Positions 16,483 to 26,100 of a stretch of 63,926 nucleotides of DNA are shown piece by piece (the stretch's first letter is position 1; each line of letters starts with the position of its first letter). Source of the DNA: an uncultured Granulosicoccaceae bacterium. GTDB lineage: Bacteria; Pseudomonadota; Gammaproteobacteria; Granulosicoccales; Granulosicoccaceae. Where the stretch lies: contig CALFCF010000083.1 in the NCBI GenBank assembly GCA_937951345.1, forward strand, positions 1 to 63,926, written 5' to 3'. Below the pieces are notes generated by a model that saw only the letters and a list, made by a program, of their open reading frames with translations, made no database searches and was not told the origin of the DNA. The position numbers and the translations under genes were made by a program.

Positions 16483-18261
16483 GTGATTAATCAGGCTTTT
16501 CCCTGCACCCGAATACAACACAACTTGCAACCGGGTAATTTTTGCGGCTGTGTATGTCATTCGTTCCTACTGAATTCACGGCTTCTGCTAACTGTAATGT
16601 TGTTGTTAATTGCCGCTTGCAGTGACAGTGGCAGTTCAAGCTCCGGAGCAATTAACAATGACATGATCAATACAGGCGATACCGGCGGCCAACCGGACAC
16701 TTCGCCGGATAACATGTTCGCGTCTGAGTCGACTGATGATCAGGATGACAGTCAAGCGATGATGACAGAGACTGAACCGTCCGCTCCCGATTCAAACGCT
16801 GATGCCAGTGAAATGAGTGCCAATAACTCAGGCGGCAATACCGACAACAGTGCCTGCGAAATCTGTCAGCAGGCTACAACCGGTTTTGTGACTTATGGCT
16901 GGCCTGAAATCAATGTGGACACCTCGCCTGCAGCATTCAGTATCGGAATTTTTGAAACCGCTCCGCTTCCGGCAATCCTGCCGGACTACACCGGTGACGG
17001 GCTGGCTGAAATTTTTGCGGACTCAGCCAACATTGTTCCCGGTCGCACGGATTTATCCACTCTGGACGGCCAGCAGGCGTTCAGTCCTGATGCACGGTTA
17101 ATTCCGCTGACAGTTCTGGACTTTACCGCCGATGGAATCCCGGACAGGGTTTCGCGCAATCTGCCTCGCTCTGACACTGATGGAACACCGTTTTCCGGAT
17201 TTGAAATGCGTTTTACTCCGGGTAATACCAACGAAACCTACATCGAGCCGGACGGCAGTAATGGTGTCCGTATTCTGGGTATCGAACCGGGACATATCGG
17301 CACCAGAACTGCCATAGGAGATATCAACGGCGACGGATTCGAAGATCTGGCTATTAACCCCGCTGGGGTGGTTTCCGCGTCCGGGCGCGCGGTTCACATC
17401 CTGTTTGGCAGAAGTAACTTCCCGCAGGGTGAGTACCAGATTTCACAACTGATTCCTGATTTTGCACAACGAATTTTTCTGCCAGATGACCTGCGTGTTT
17501 TCAGTGTGCGAGGGCTTGGCGATGTAAATGGGGACGGGTTTAACGACTTTGTCATCAACACAAACAGCCAACCGGGTAGCGGCACGCAACGCAGTAACGC
17601 GTATATTATTTACGGCGATCCATCCGGTGTGCTTGGTGGTCCCGAGATCATGGATGTGGAGAGCGCAACCCAGACGGGTGCAGCGAGCACCCTGACAGAC
17701 ATACAACTTACAAACTCTGTGGGTGATATTGACGCAGATGGCGTAAACGATTTTGTTACATCCTTTAACTCAACCAGACCGTTGCAGTTGCTGCGTATGC
17801 ATGACATACCTCCCGGTAGCTCGCTGAACATTGATGATCTTGCTGATTGGATCACCCGCATAAATTCACCGATAGCGTTGCAAGCACGATCTGCCGGTGA
17901 TATTGATGCGGATGGATTTGACGATATGATTTTGAGCGAACAAGCAGGTGCAATCGTTTACGGTGGAGCACTCGCGGGTGTCGCTGAAATAGACGTAGCC
18001 AACCTACCTACCAGCCACGTACGTCTTATTAGCAGCAACACACCTATGGTTACAGGGACTGTAACTGGCTCCAACAGCGTTTTCGTCGGCTACAGCCTTG
18101 ATCAACCGGTGGGTGGTGGCGATATAAACGGGGATGGTTTCGACGATTTGGTGATCAAAGCACCGCGCTACCGGCGGGATGATGTCGGTGAACCAGATCC
18201 CGGAATGAATCCAACTCAACTGGGTGCAGATATAATTGTGCTGATCGGTAGTCCGCGATAA
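16483..18261 (+). CDS. FG-GAP repeat lipoprotein
   Basis: 592 residues from the GTG at 16483, five bases after a GGAGG ribosome site; a farther in-frame start exists at 16453. A long n-region leads to a lipobox LLLIAAC, so the protein should be lipidated at Cys. A Ser/Asp/Asn-rich linker of about 90 residues follows. The body holds repeated FG-GAP/integrin-alpha units with calcium loops: GDINGDGFEDL, GDVNGDGFNDF, GDIDADGVNDF, GDIDADGFDDM and GDINGDGFDDL. These fold as a beta-propeller used in extracellular binding. Surface location is inferred; the ligand is unknown. Confidence 0.8.
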   Translation: MINQAFPCTRIQHNLQPGNFCGCVCHSFLLNSRLLLTVMLLLIAACSDSGSSSSGAINNDMINTGDTGGQPDTSPDNMFASESTDDQDDSQAMMTETEPSAPDSNADASEMSANNSGGNTDNSACEICQQATTGFVTYGWPEINVDTSPAAFSIGIFETAPLPAILPDYTGDGLAEIFADSANIVPGRTDLSTLDGQQAFSPDARLIPLTVLDFTADGIPDRVSRNLPRSDTDGTPFSGFEMRFTPGNTNETYIEPDGSNGVRILGIEPGHIGTRTAIGDINGDGFEDLAINPAGVVSASGRAVHILFGRSNFPQGEYQISQLIPDFAQRIFLPDDLRVFSVRGLGDVNGDGFNDFVINTNSQPGSGTQRSNAYIIYGDPSGVLGGPEIMDVESATQTGAASTLTDIQLTNSVGDIDADGVNDFVTSFNSTRPLQLLRMHDIPPGSSLNIDDLADWITRINSPIALQARSAGDIDADGFDDMILSEQAGAIVYGGALAGVAEIDVANLPTSHVRLISSNTPMVTGTVTGSNSVFVGYSLDQPVGGGDINGDGFDDLVIKAPRYRRDDVGEPDPGMNPTQLGADIIVLIGSPR

Positions 18262-18498
18262 GTTTAGCTGATCACAGCTGGCCGGATCACGAGTTCCGGC
18301 TAATTGGAAATCAGTAAGACAACCAAAAGTAAATCAACCTGACGGACTATCCGTTCTGACGTCGTTCACTGATTATATTGAATGAGATTAATAATCGTTC
18401 GAAACTACAGCAAACACCTTAACCCGAAGAACATAGGCATTTTGCAGGCAGTCTGAATAAACGATTACAGACACATTCAAGGTGTTCCCTGGTAGTCG

Positions 18499-18550
18499 CC
18501 CATAAAAAAAGGCCCATAAAGGGCCTTTGAATATGATGGAGGCGGGGGGA
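18499..18550. repeat. Direct repeat of the ssrA 3' end and terminator (distal attachment site)
   Basis: 52 bp that match 22181-22232 at 50 positions (differences at 18516 and 18536). The block includes a copy of the ssrA terminator hairpin and the last 17 bp of ssrA, with the terminal CCA changed to TCA. The ssrA body is missing, so this is a displaced 3' fragment, the classic mark of site-specific integration into tmRNA. Confidence 0.85.
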
Positions 18551-18607
18551 TATTAACAGATGCGTAAGTGTTCATTTTTAATGCTAAATGTATGTTCGAT
18601 TAACTGA

Positions 18608-18958
18608 AATGGTATCGTTCCGGCGCAAAGTCGATTTGAACGTGGCAGCATACTGTCAATAGCCGGTTTGCGTGGTAACACAGAGGTGAGTGAGCAGGCA
18701 GGGCGCGTCAGTTTGCACGGCTATCGACCTTTTACAGCGGAACGGGTCGAAGCACTCGAATATCCGTTTTTTGTAAGCAGTTCGGTAGAAGCCAGTCAGG
18801 TTATTCAAGAGGATGAGCAAAACAACGTTGATGATCTGCAATTTGGTGGCAGTGTATTCGCAGCTGCTGATACACCGGTTGGGCCGCTGTTTCTCGGTTT
18901 AGGATGGGTGCAAGGAGAAGCTGTATCAGCGTTGTTGTCGTTGGGGCTGACGTTTTAG
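18608..18958 (+). pseudogene. Remnant of a patatin-like phospholipase (C-terminal barrel only)
   Basis: An open frame preceded by an in-frame stop at 18605 and lacking a good start. It encodes 116 residues that look like the end of the Omp85-type beta-barrel of PlpD/NTE-family proteins: AGLRGNTEVSEQ and HGYRPF resemble the conserved 'GYR' loop, and GPLFLGLGWVQGEAVSALL ends in LGLTF, a typical outer-membrane C-terminus. The patatin lipase domain and POTRA are missing. Its place just inside the left repeat of the ssrA island suggests it was cut during rearrangement of the island. Confidence 0.65.
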
Positions 18959-19279
18959 CGCTCATTTCCCTTCAGTGTATCTTTCGTGGATCATCCGCAA
19001 ATCAGACGCACAACGTTCTGTATTCTTGAGCTTCTGCACTGCCTGGACACCTCGAACGTACCGGTATCATTTTCTGAATTTAAACACACTCTTTTGAACT
19101 GATCTGCTGTGCAGTAAATGAGTGTTGTGAAGTCAATTACAGAATTGGACTGCGTGAGGCGTATGTACAGTTAAATCTGGAAATCTGCAAACTAGTGCCA
19201 GGTTGAATGTGATGTAGACAACCCGTCTTTAGCGCGCAGTGGTTGTATTATCGTGTCTGAATTCCATGGAATGTACACG
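18959..19279. other. Gap upstream of the Kelch gene
   Basis: About 320 bp without a supported ORF. It should hold the Kelch-gene promoter; a TATTAT hexamer at 19246-19251 is a possible -10, without a matching -35. Confidence 0.3.
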
Positions 19280-21577
19280 ATGAAAATAATAATAAAAACG
19301 ATAGGAATCCACCCGGTTTTAATTGTTGTTCTTTGTTTGTTTAGTAATCTGACTTTCGCGCAAAGTTGGGACGAGCTTGATCAACTTAATCGTTCTCGTT
19401 TTGAGGCATCCACAGTCCAGTTCAACGATGATTTGTACGTGTTTAATGGTTTCGGTCCGGGAATCAGAATCGAACCTACTGTTGAAAAGTTCAATGCCGG
19501 CACCAAACGATGGTCGGTTATCAGTGGGACCTCTGTTCAAAAAGGCAATGCAGTTACTCACAACGGAATTGTTAGAGTTGGCAATGAAGCCTGGTTGATC
19601 GGCGGACGTAAAGGTTCTCATCCGGGAAAGGTTTCCAATCAGGTTTGGAAATTTAATTTATCGAATGCGCAATGGACGCCTGGACCTGCGTTGCCAGTAC
19701 CCGTGGCTGCCGGTGGGGCTGCATTGGTTAATAACCGCATTCACTGGATAGGCGGCCTTGACCCGCAAGCCAAATGCGATGTTGGGCATCACTATGTCTA
19801 CGACCTGAGTCTACCTACGGCTGGTTGGCAGAACATCACCAACGTCGCCAGAATGCCACAGCCACGTAACCACTTTTCTACGGTAGTTCATAACGGTTTA
19901 ATCTATACAATCGGTGGACAATTTGGCCATGACAATTGTCCGGGCAAGAACACACAAGATACTAATCTGGTTCATGTGTTTAACCCGAAGAATAATACCT
20001 GGACACAAAAAGCAAGCTTGCCTACCAAGCAGTCTCATGCGGAACCGTCTTCGTTTGTTTATGGTGGTGCAATTTACGTTGCAGGTGGTGAGACCAAGGG
20101 TAACAAGATATTTCGCTATAACCCGAGAAACAATGCCTGGAAAATAGTCGCTGATCTGCCAGAGACCGTAGTCGCACCGGTAGCCAGAGTGATAGATGAT
20201 CGATTGATTGTAGCTGCGGGAGGTGCACCCAATGTTCACTCACCCTCGAATCGTACTCGCTCTATTGCCGTAGCGCCGTTGTTGTTGCCGGATGCGGCTG
20301 TAGCGAGTAACGGGAACAGTGGCAATAACTCAAACAATAACAGCTCAAATACACCTGCACCGGAGACTCAAGCCGAACCCGAGGTAATTCCACCACAACC
20401 TGAACCTGTGGTAGCTCCTCCGCAACCCGAGCCTGTTGCAACTTCATTTACTCTTGCGCCGGGTGAAGCTGTAATAAGTCTCGAAGCTGAATACTTTGAT
20501 ACGAATACAAGTACTCCTATTCACAGTTGGGTCACCACAAATAGAGCGGGTGCCAGCAATGACGCTGCGGTAGTTACCACGCCAGACATTGGTGATTTAG
20601 CAGTAACTGCGACCGGTTCAGCGGAACTTTCATATTTTGCGTTGTTTGACCGCCCGGGTACCTGGTATCTATGGGTTCGGGGTTGGGGTGACACCAATGC
20701 CGCTGGCGAAGGAAGAAGCGATAGCTTGCACGCTGGACTTAACGGCCAGGTTCAGCAGTCGGCTGATGAAATAGATCAGTTTCCGGTAGGTTGGCACTGG
20801 TCCAACAGTACGCGCGACACCAGAAGAGCGACTATCGCTATACCAGCTGCCGGTTTGCACGTTGTGAATCTTTGGATGCGTGAAGATGGATTGGCTGTTG
20901 ATAAAATCATACTGACTACAGATGCAGTCTATGTTCCGACGGGTTCCGGACCAACACACGATAACGGTGGTTCTCCGGGAGGCGGCGGAGCCTCCAGCGA
21001 TACAACGTCTGACGATACACCTTCAGGCGACACAGCCTTAGAGGATACGCTCTCAGAGGATACGCTCTCAGAGGACACGGTTTCAGAGGACACGGTCTCA
21101 GAAGATACGGTCTCAGAGGACACGGTCTCAGAGGAAATTGTCATCTTAGAAGTAAGCCCGAGCGATTCAGACGATAACCAGGCACCGCAGCCCATTCAGG
21201 TTGCCGATACAGACGGCGCTGTCAACACGGAGGATTCGGATGCTGAAGGCAATAGATTGCCTGAAATAGCTGGTGATGGGGAGACTGACATTCCGAATCT
21301 GCTTAATACAAATATGGACGGGATCCTGAGTGCTCAGGAAACAAATGTTTCGGTCGTGGCTGATGCGGTAACCGCAGATGTAGTGGGAACCGACTTGGGC
21401 GGATCGGGTTTTGGTTGTTCTGTGTTCAATGGTAGTGTTAGTGCTAGTGAAAAAACGGTTGATCCTTTATTTCTGGGAATGCTTTTGTTGAGTAGTTTTT
21501 GGTTGAGTATCAAGCGCGCCCGGCGTGCCAAACTTTGCATTTCAATGGGTGTCGATACAAAACGGGTCGGTATATAG
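19280..21577 (+). CDS. Kelch-repeat and carbohydrate-binding surface protein with C-terminal anchor
   Basis: 765 residues. A signal peptide (ends NLTFAQ) is followed by a Kelch beta-propeller, residues about 30-330, with repeats such as EAWLIGGRKG, NRIHWIGGLD, GLIYTIGGQFG and AIYVAGGETKG. A Pro-rich linker precedes a CBM-like domain: ISLEAEYFD, TWYLWVRGWG, VVNLWMREDGLAVDKIIL. Next come seven 5-residue (S/L)EDT(V/L)-type repeats, then a tail GFGCSVFNG, DPLFLGMLLLSSFW and basic residues, which looks like a C-terminal sorting or anchoring signal. I expect a cell-surface glycan-binding protein. It lies inside the ssrA-bounded island. A start at 19271 is also possible. Confidence 0.75.
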   Translation: MKIIIKTIGIHPVLIVVLCLFSNLTFAQSWDELDQLNRSRFEASTVQFNDDLYVFNGFGPGIRIEPTVEKFNAGTKRWSVISGTSVQKGNAVTHNGIVRVGNEAWLIGGRKGSHPGKVSNQVWKFNLSNAQWTPGPALPVPVAAGGAALVNNRIHWIGGLDPQAKCDVGHHYVYDLSLPTAGWQNITNVARMPQPRNHFSTVVHNGLIYTIGGQFGHDNCPGKNTQDTNLVHVFNPKNNTWTQKASLPTKQSHAEPSSFVYGGAIYVAGGETKGNKIFRYNPRNNAWKIVADLPETVVAPVARVIDDRLIVAAGGAPNVHSPSNRTRSIAVAPLLLPDAAVASNGNSGNNSNNNSSNTPAPETQAEPEVIPPQPEPVVAPPQPEPVATSFTLAPGEAVISLEAEYFDTNTSTPIHSWVTTNRAGASNDAAVVTTPDIGDLAVTATGSAELSYFALFDRPGTWYLWVRGWGDTNAAGEGRSDSLHAGLNGQVQQSADEIDQFPVGWHWSNSTRDTRRATIAIPAAGLHVVNLWMREDGLAVDKIILTTDAVYVPTGSGPTHDNGGSPGGGGASSDTTSDDTPSGDTALEDTLSEDTLSEDTVSEDTVSEDTVSEDTVSEEIVILEVSPSDSDDNQAPQPIQVADTDGAVNTEDSDAEGNRLPEIAGDGETDIPNLLNTNMDGILSAQETNVSVVADAVTADVVGTDLGGSGFGCSVFNGSVSASEKTVDPLFLGMLLLSSFWLSIKRARRAKLCISMGVDTKRVGI
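21029..21133 (+). repeat. Seven tandem 15-bp coding repeats (SEDTV units)
   Basis: Seven in-frame 15-bp units, consensus GACACGGTCTCAGAG, encode an acidic Ser-Glu-Asp-Thr-Val stalk before the C-terminal anchor of the Kelch protein. The middle copies differ by one or two mostly silent bases, pointing to recent expansion. Length changes would not break the frame. Confidence 0.92.
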
Positions 21578-22180
21578 TGTTCTTTGTAACCCTTCTGTTA
21601 TAACCTGGTGTAGCTGCGTCTACTTTTGTAGTTCGCTGCTGCAGTCTTCATACTGAGCATTTTCAAGGTCGCCGTTGTGACCAAGAACCTTTCATCACTA
21701 AAAAATACTCGCAGCCAGAAGATCCTGAGTATAGAGCTGATAACGGGGCAAACGGCAGCTCTGTGTCAATTGATTCAACATAGCTTTCAATCTCTGCCGC
21801 CAGTGATTGTCCATAGCGAGTTACTTCTGATGCATCGTCAACTTTGCGCACGTTCCGGTTACTGTTGTCTGTAAAAAAGGATGGATCTTTCATTTTTTTA
21901 AAGTTTGTATGATTAATAGTGTTGCTTAAAGTAAGTCATTTGTCATTGATTCAGTTAAATTCGTAATAGAGTTATTCCGATTTTTTAAGTGCGATATATC
22001 GTGTCCACCACAAATGACGGCAAGAGTTTTCGTTCTGGGCATAGTCGCAATAACTCGCATAGCGCAATAACTGCAACACAAGGACGCCCGTAAACTGACG
22101 AATGAGAAATTTCTAACAACTGTTTAATAGAATGCGTCAATAAATCATTTCACTAGCATTCAAGGAATACCTAACACCCA
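21578..22180. other. Mostly noncoding island end, AT-rich
   Basis: About 600 bp between the Kelch gene and the right ssrA repeat. It contains one doubtful small ORF on the minus strand (21663-21893) and otherwise no coding signal. The AT-rich, gene-poor character differs from the core genome to the right and fits a decayed island end. Confidence 0.45.
21663..21893 (-). CDS. Doubtful small ORF, 76 residues, unknown
   Basis: Starts MKDPSFF after an A-rich stretch without a good ribosome site. The segment EVTRYGQSLAAEIESYVESI could be an amphipathic helix. I recognise no family. It lies in the gene-poor end of the ssrA-linked island and may be a fragment of a lost gene or a chance ORF. Confidence 0.25.
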   Translation of the reverse strand: MKDPSFFTDNSNRNVRKVDDASEVTRYGQSLAAEIESYVESIDTELPFAPLSALYSGSSGCEYFLVMKGSWSQRRP

Positions 22181-22232
22181 CCCATAAAAAAAGGCCCGTA
22201 AAGGGCCTTTGAATATGGTGGAGGCGGGGGGA
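22181..22232. repeat. Direct repeat at the ssrA 3' end (proximal attachment site)
   Basis: Partner of the block at 18499-18550 (50 of 52 positions identical). Here it includes the intact CCA end of ssrA and continues into the complete gene, so this end of the island preserves a functional tmRNA. Confidence 0.85.
22186..22210 (-). terminator. ssrA intrinsic terminator
   Basis: Read on the minus strand, AAAGGCCC, a TTTAC loop and GGGCCTTT form an 8-bp stem followed by further T residues (seven in the tract including the stem end). It starts six bases after the tmRNA 3' end. A near-identical copy lies within the repeat at 18499-18550. Confidence 0.85.
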
Positions 22233-22587
22233 ATCGAACCCCCGTCCGAAAGCACTCTGCCATTGGTACTACATGCTTAGTTTCGTCATTGGCTTTAGCG
22301 TTACGGCACCCGACGAACAGGGTACTGGTCAGCGATCCCACTTTTGTTTAACCGCCTGATGCTAGGGAAGCTCCGGCAGCGATCCTGTGGCAGTTGCCCC
22401 GGGGATGAAACACAGGCATGACGCCCCCGGGTAACACTGTCTAAAAAGACGTAATAGGTCTAATTATGCAGCGAGTGCGTAGTTGTCGTCGTTGGCAACT
22501 ATAAATTATCAGCTGGTTTAACGAGGTAATCTGATCCTCGGCATGCACCTCAGGGTTCGCCACTCCCGTCGAAGCCATGTCGCCCCC
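22216..22587 (-). ncRNA. ssrA: Transfer-messenger RNA (tmRNA)
   Basis: 372 nt on the minus strand. The 5' end GGGGGCGACATGGCTTCGAC pairs with the 3' end CGCCTCC-ACCA to make the tRNA-like acceptor stem. The T arm GGGGGTTCGATTCCCCC is clear. The tag reading frame (22496 down to 22464) encodes ANDDNYALAA then TAA, close to the E. coli tag. tmRNA with SmpB rescues stalled ribosomes and tags the nascent chain for proteolysis. The 3' end is the target of the flanking island. Confidence 0.97.
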
Positions 22588-23129
22588 GGAAACTGGTGTA
22601 CCTGGATATAAAGGTAGTCTTTTTTTCAACCGGTATTGAACAAATCAGATGCAGCTTTCGCTGCAATCTGCTGCCGGTTGTGCGCTACCTCAGTTAAGTA
22701 TGGCGACTGGTCAGGGTATTTACAACACCCTGTACGCGACGGAGCTGCTGACTGGTCCACTTAAATGACGGCATCGGCGGCGAATTTCACTGAATTGTAA
22801 GGCCGGGCGCGGGTGAACGAACGATAGTGCCTGGGGCAGGGCGAGCAGTTTTCCCTCTAAGTCTGTGTCCTTCAGGTGCTCTCAACCTGCGATTGCAGGG
22901 CGTGAGGTGTCTTTGCCTGCGACCTATATACATGCGGGACGTAACCAACGTGAATAGATTTACCGAATGGGTATAAGTGCTTCACCAAGCCAAGTATAAT
23001 TAACGGCAATCTATGTGCGGGCGCACTACCTGCCGGAATGCTTGTTGGCTGGCCGACCGGTTTACGGGTGTCGAACGTTACATATCGAACGTTACAACTG
23101 TTTCCCTGATAACCCTAGATTATTCTCTG
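22588..23129. promoter_or_regulatory. ssrA promoter side and purL leader region
   Basis: A 540-bp gap between divergent ssrA and purL. A hairpin lies at 22646-22670 (CAGAT-GCAGC paired with GCTGC-A-ATCTG). TATAAT at 22995-23000 is a good -10 for purL, though no clear -35 stands 17 bp upstream. If used, the purL leader is about 120 nt and includes the 14-bp repeat at 23071-23098. Confidence 0.45.
23071..23098 (+). repeat. Two tandem copies of TCGAACGTTACA in the purL leader
   Basis: TCGAACGTTACA occurs at 23071-23082 and 23085-23096, a 14-bp period. Each copy contains the palindrome AACGTT. It lies 32 bp before the chosen purL start, downstream of the candidate promoter, where a repressor or leader-RNA element could act. 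It does not match the PurR consensus well. Confidence 0.6.
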
Positions 23130-26100
23130 ATGCTGATATTTTCCGGTGGTCCGGCGCTCTCTGATTTCAGGTTGCAGCGAATCCGGCAGGCACTCGAGCG
23201 CATCACTCCCCAAATTACGAAGTTAACGGCAGTTGACCGCTATTTTCTGGTCGCAGATGGTGCGCTGGATAAGGATGCGACCACCCGCTTGTGCGACATT
23301 CTGTCGGCCAGTGAGTTGCCATCGAATAGTACGTCACGCACAGACCACCAACTACAGCGCCTGGTCATACCCAGAATCGGCACACTCTCGCCGTGGGCGT
23401 CCAAGTCTCTCGACATCCTGCACAACTGTGGCTTCGAGTCTGTACGGTCGGTTGAACGCGGCACATTATGGTGTATCGATTTGCCGGGCACCCCGTCAGC
23501 GGATGTTGTCGCCGAAATTGATGCTCTGTTACACGACCGTATGACACAGTCGGTCGTCGATAACGCTGATGCAACAGCGTTAAGTGCTCAGTTGTTCAGT
23601 GAAGCCTCACCTGCGCCACTGGTGCATATCGATCTGTTAAAAGATGGCACACAGGCATTGGCCGCAGCCAATGAATCGTTGGGTCTGGCGTTGTCAGATG
23701 ACGAAATCGATTATCTGGCAGAGAGCTTCACAGCGTTGAAGCGCAATCCGACCGATGCAGAACTGATGATGTTCGCACAGGCGAATTCGGAGCATTGCCG
23801 GCACAAGATATTTAATGCCAGCTGGACTATCAACGGTGAGCAGCAAGAGCAATCGCTGTTTGCGATGATCCGGAACACACACGAAAAACATCCCGGTGGT
23901 GTACTTTCTGCCTACAGCGATAACGCCGCAGTCATTACCGGTTACCAGAGTGCACGTTTTATCTGCCAGCCGGATGGTGAGTACCGGCCGCTTGATGAGC
24001 CATCGCATATCCAGATCAAGGTTGAAACCCACAACCACCCGACCGCGATTGCACCGTTCCCCGGTGCAGCAACCGGCTCTGGTGGTGAAATTCGTGATGA
24101 AGGGGCGACCGGTAACGGTGCTAAACCGAAAGCCGGTCTGTGTGGTTTTTCAGTTTCGAACCTGGAGATCCCTGAATTAACGCAACCCTGGGAGACGGCT
24201 TTTGGTAAGCCGGAGCGCCTGGCCAGTGCGCTGGACATCATGTTGGACGGGCCGATCGGTGCGGCCTCTTTTAACAATGAATTTGGCCGGCCCAATCTCA
24301 CCGGCTATTTCCGTACCTACGCGCAGCAGACAGGCGAGGATGCGAATTCTATTCGCGGTTATCACAAACCCATCATGCTGGCCGGTGGTTTAGGGGCCAT
24401 TCGTGGTTGCAATATCGCTAAAAAACCTGCCACTTCAGGTGCCGCACTGATCGTGTTGGGTGGTCCTGCCATGCTGATTGGTCTTGGTGGAGGTGCAGCA
24501 TCATCGCTCGCCAGTGGCGATAGTGATGAGTCGCTCGACTTTGCATCAGTGCAACGGGGCAACGCTGAAATGCAGCGCCGCTGTCAGGAAGTGATTGACC
24601 GCTGTGTGGCAATGGGAGACAGCAGTCCGATTCTGTCGATGCATGATGTCGGTGCTGGCGGGTTATCCAATGCGCTGCCGGAACTTGTCAACGATGCCGG
24701 GTTGGGTGGTGATTTCCAGTTGCGCGATGTGCCTAATGCTGATCGTGGTATGTCACCCATGCAAATCTGGTGTAACGAAGCGCAGGAACGATATGTTCTT
24801 ATTATCGACAATGACCGCCTTGAAGAGTTTTTGTCTCTGTGTCGTCGGGAACGCTGTGAAGTGGCTGTTGTTGGACAAACCACCGAAGACAAACAACTCC
24901 TGGTACGCGACAGTGAATTTGACAATAACGCGGTTGATATGCCACTTGATACGTTGCTGGGTAAGCCACCACGTATGCAACGCAATGCAACGCGTCACTC
25001 GGCGGCTGCCAACGCATTTAATACCAGCGGTATCGAATTGAATGATGCGATCGAGCGTGTATTGCAGGTACCGTCGGTTGCGTGCAAAAACTTCCTGATA
25101 ACCATTGGCGACCGCTCGATTACCGGACAGGTGGTGCGTGACCAGATGGTCGGACCCTGGCAAGTGCCGGTTGCTGATGTTGCGGTTACTGCCAGTGACT
25201 ACACAGGCCGTACCGGTGAAGCAATGGCAATGGGGGAGCGTACACCCGTAGCCGTGGTTAACGCGCCGGCTTCCGGCAGGCTTGCGATTGGTGAGGCACT
25301 TACCAATATCGCTGCCGCGCAGATTGGCGATATCGGCAATGTCAGTTTGTCAGCGAATTGGATGGCGGCGGCTGATAACCCGGGCGATGACGCAGACCTT
25401 TACGACACTGTACAGGCGGTCGGTATGGATCTGGCGCCAGCTTTGGGGATTGCAATTCCTGTTGGCAAAGATTCGCTATCGATGCAGACGCAATGGCAGC
25501 AGGATGGCAAGACGCGCAAAGTTACGGCGCCATTGTCATTGATTATTTCTGCTTTTGCGCCGGTTAAAGACATCTACCAGACACTAACCCCGCAATTGCG
25601 TACTGATCTTGGTGACAGCGAAATACTGTTGGTTGATCTCGGCTTTGGTAAGAACCGCCTGGCCGGCTCCGCACTGGCTCAAGCTTATAACGCTGTGGGT
25701 GATGAATCTCCGGATGTTGATGATCCGGAAAACCTAAAAAATCTTTTTCAGGCTGTGCAGCAATTGTCTGCGCAGAACATGCTGCTCGCGTACCACGATC
25801 GTTCGGATGGAGGGTTACTCGCGGCGCTTGCGGAAATGAGCTTTGCCGGTAATGTCGGTTTGGATGTCAGTCTGAATAGTCTCGGTCCTGATCCTGTAGC
25901 GGCTCTGTTCAATGAAGAGTTGGGTGTGTTGTTGCAAATTCGCACACGCCAGTATGCAGAGGTGATGCATGTGCTCGAATCGCTCGGTCTCGGAGATGGT
26001 GTTCATACAATTGCGGGTCTGAACGACACGCTTCAGTTTAGTGTTCAGCACCAGAGTGATTTACTGTGTCAAAAACCTGTACACGAATTAAAAGGTTTGT

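Larger units (their letters stand above)
18499..22232. mobile_element. Decayed genomic island integrated at ssrA
   Basis: A 3.7-kb segment bounded by the 52-bp direct repeats of the ssrA 3' end. It holds a truncated phospholipase barrel, a Kelch/carbohydrate-binding surface protein and long noncoding stretches, against a background of dense core genes. No integrase or excisionase is visible, so it is either a deletion relic or was mobilised in trans. The call rests on the repeat geometry, which is seen directly; the history is inference. Confidence 0.7.

Noticed and set aside
20929-21195. Minus-strand open frame with (S)ETVSS repeats
   Set aside because: It is the reverse reading of the SEDTV repeats of the Kelch gene; the sense strand has the signal peptide and domains.
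22441-22629. Minus-strand open frame of 62 codons
   Set aside because: It lies within the tmRNA gene and its 5' flank; the RNA structure explains the sequence.
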